From: Microbacterium thalli
GTDB taxonomy: Bacteria > Actinomycetota > Actinomycetes > Actinomycetales > Microbacteriaceae
Direction: 5' to 3'
Length of the DNA: 64,000 nucleotides
Assembly (NCBI RefSeq): GCF_028737325.1
Contig: NZ_JAQZCH010000001.1
Coordinates: 1,098,732-1,162,731 of the forward strand
The position numbers were made by a program, and so were the translations under genes. The notes beneath the pieces are model-generated. The model was not told the origin of the DNA and did no database searches. It was given only the letters and a program-made list of their open reading frames with translations. Of the stretch, positions 62,659-64,000 are shown one piece after another (the first letter of the stretch is position 1; each line of letters starts with the position of its first letter).

Positions 62659-64000
62659 TCAGGCGGTGGCGGGGCGGCGCAGCAGGGCGCGCACCGAGGT
62701 GGTGCGGGCGCGGGCGGTGACGAGCACCGTGACGATCAGCGACAGCATCAGCCACACGATCAGCCCGCCGACGGCTGCCCCCGCCCCGTCGGTCGAGGTG
62801 AGCACGGCGAGCAGGCCCTGGTACGCGGATGCCGTGGGGAGCAGGCTCGCGATCTGCGACAGCACTCCGGGAACCGTCGACACGACACCGGTCGCCACGG
62901 CCAGCACGGCGACCCCCGCCGCCACCCAGCGACCCGCGCCGCCGAGGACGGCCACGAGTGCCTGGTTGATCGCCGCGAAGGCGACGCCGGCGAGGGCGGA
63001 CAGACCCGCGAAGGCCGCCCAGGTCCACGGGTCGTACGAGGCCGCGAGTTGCACGACGACGGCGACGAGGACGCCCTGCACGAGCCCGATGACCGCAGCC
63101 GGCGCGAAGGCGCGCAGCGCCAGCAGGAACGAGGGTCGGCGCGAGGTCAGGGCTGCACGCGGCACCGCCTGCAGGGCGATGAACGACGCGATGGCGCCGA
63201 GCCAGAGGGCGAGGCCGGTGAGCAGCGGGATCGCCGAGGCGCCGAAGAGCTCGGACCCCAGACCCTCCGCCTCGACGGGCGCCGCGACGACGCTCGCGAG
63301 GTCCGTGGCCTGCTGATCGGTGTACGACGGGATCTGCTCGACCGCGGTGCCCAGGCCGTCCGCGAGGGTCCGCGAGCCCCCGGCGAGGTCCGCCGTGCCG
63401 GTGCGCAGTTCGCCCGTGCCGTCGGCCAGTTCCCGGATGCCGCTGGCGAGCGACTCGGTGCCGGTGGCCAGCTGTCCGGCGCCGTCGGCGAGCTGCGTCG
63501 CGCCGTCCGCGAGCGCGGCGGCTCCCGCCGCCGACTGATCCGCACCGTCCGCGACCTGGCCCACGCCGCCTGCGAGGGCGTCGGCGTTGTCGGCGATCGT
63601 CCGCAGCTGGCCGGCGATCTGCTGGGGTGCCTGCGCAGCGAACTGGTCGAGTCCACCCGAGGTGTACCCGGCGCCGGTTGCGGCCGTGACCGCGGAGGTA
63701 GCGGCCGTGCCCAGGTCGCCGGCGGCGGTGCCGAGGCTCGTGCAGAACGCCGGGCTCGCGCCGCTCGCGATGCAGGTCGCCGCGAGCTGTCCGATCGTCT
63801 GGGCGGCCGCCCCCGTCTGTCGTGCCGCGTCGGCGGAAGTTGTCGCGGCGCCCTGGGCCAGGCGGGTCAGCTCGGCAGGAACGAGCCCCCCTTGCTCGAT
63901 CTGCGCAGCGCCGTCGCGCACGCCGGCGGCGAGCTGCTGCGCTCCGGTCGCCGCGTCGCGGGCGCCGCTGCCGAGTGCGCCGAGGCCGGTCGCGAGCTGT
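62659..64000 (-). CDS. YhgE/Pip-family membrane protein (5' end outside window)
   Basis: The frame is open to the right edge, so the start is missing. The visible N-terminal part is a long coiled-coil-like array of repeats (ADGATQLADGAGQLATGTESLASG type) facing outward, followed by about six C-terminal helices from visible residue 240. Members are transporter-like proteins including the phage-infection protein Pip. One Cys pair (ATCIASGASPAFCTS) lies in the extracytoplasmic part. Confidence 0.88.
   Translation of the reverse strand, partial: QLATGLGALGSGARDAATGAQQLAAGVRDGAAQIEQGGLVPAELTRLAQGAATTSADAARQTGAAAQTIGQLAATCIASGASPAFCTSLGTAAGDLGTAATSAVTAATGAGYTSGGLDQFAAQAPQQIAGQLRTIADNADALAGGVGQVADGADQSAAGAAALADGATQLADGAGQLATGTESLASGIRELADGTGELRTGTADLAGGSRTLADGLGTAVEQIPSYTDQQATDLASVVAAPVEAEGLGSELFGASAIPLLTGLALWLGAIASFIALQAVPRAALTSRRPSFLLALRAFAPAAVIGLVQGVLVAVVVQLAASYDPWTWAAFAGLSALAGVAFAAINQALVAVLGGAGRWVAAGVAVLAVATGVVSTVPGVLSQIASLLPTASAYQGLLAVLTSTDGAGAAVGGLIVWLMLSLIVTVLVTARARTTSVRALLRRPATA

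Noticed and set aside
63300..64000. Short-period repeats that might be a CRISPR or minisatellite
   Set aside because: They encode the heptad-like Gly/Ala repeats of the YhgE/Pip protein, with no spacer-repeat pattern.

Overview
This is a G+C-rich actinobacterial chromosome segment, most likely from Microbacteriaceae and probably Microbacterium or a close relative. The evidence is the strong G/C third-position bias, the actinobacterial pair of a BldC-type HTH protein and the tiny ribosomal protein bS22 near proC, an archaeal-type aspartyl-tRNA synthetase, a type II cytochrome c maturation operon, and IdeR-like and Zur-like operators. I saw no tRNA or rRNA gene, no insertion sequence, prophage or CRISPR array. 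It reads as a mostly core region, densely packed, with about 60 protein genes.

Layout. 1-3.9 kb: 3' part of a PTS sugar permease (EIICA), then an oxidoreductase-methyltransferase fusion divergent from an XRE-cupin regulator. 3.9-10.7 kb: pgi, then a zinc uptake locus (aztA divergent from aztB, aztD-like, aztC, aztD) with a Zur-like operator between the two arms. 10.7-19.9 kb: two membrane proteins, a Lia-like sensor kinase/response regulator/DUF4097 operon, a HAD phosphatase, an aldo/keto reductase and an S9 peptidase. 20.0-23.9 kb: siderophore ABC importer behind an IdeR/DtxR-like box. 23.9-31.1 kb: small genes, an AlkA-like glycosylase, an orphan winged-helix regulator with a long upstream region, a GNAT enzyme, an acidic two-gene unit, DUF2277, and an exporter/LysR pair and MFS pump. 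31.2-36.2 kb: sbcDC, a nucleoside phosphorylase-like protein and miniature membrane proteins. 36.3-45.9 kb: a degenerate phosphopantetheinyl transferase, NAD synthetase, a large nuclease-helicase, upp, a tadA-like deaminase, an alpha/beta hydrolase lacking its nucleophile, and proC. 45.9-50 kb: Trk/Ktr potassium uptake, ArsR, BldC-like protein, bS22, rhodanese, glutaredoxin-like and Dabb proteins. 50-54 kb: an iron/polyamine/phosphonate-type ABC importer. 54-62.4 kb: MscS, aspS, DedA and a phosphatase-TlpA-CcdA-ResB-CcsB operon. 62.4-64 kb: an intergenic tandem repeat and the C-terminal part of a YhgE/Pip-family membrane protein.

How genes work together. Zinc and iron acquisition are the two clear regulated import systems; the zinc locus carries two different AztD-type periplasmic propeller lipoproteins around one AztC. 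SbcCD and the AlkA-like protein handle DNA damage. CcdA/TlpA/ResB/CcsB together attach heme to apocytochrome c outside the membrane.

The most pervasive signal is regulatory. About twenty genes start with a TANNNT -10 hexamer only 6-7 bases before the ATG/GTG, the layout expected of leaderless mRNAs. A second window-wide signal is heavy repetition of the octamer GGATGCCG/CGGCATCC. No wholly new multi-gene system is evident; the best candidates for new biology are the second AztD-like protein, the long leader in front of the orphan winged-helix gene, and the acidic gene pair near 27 kb.
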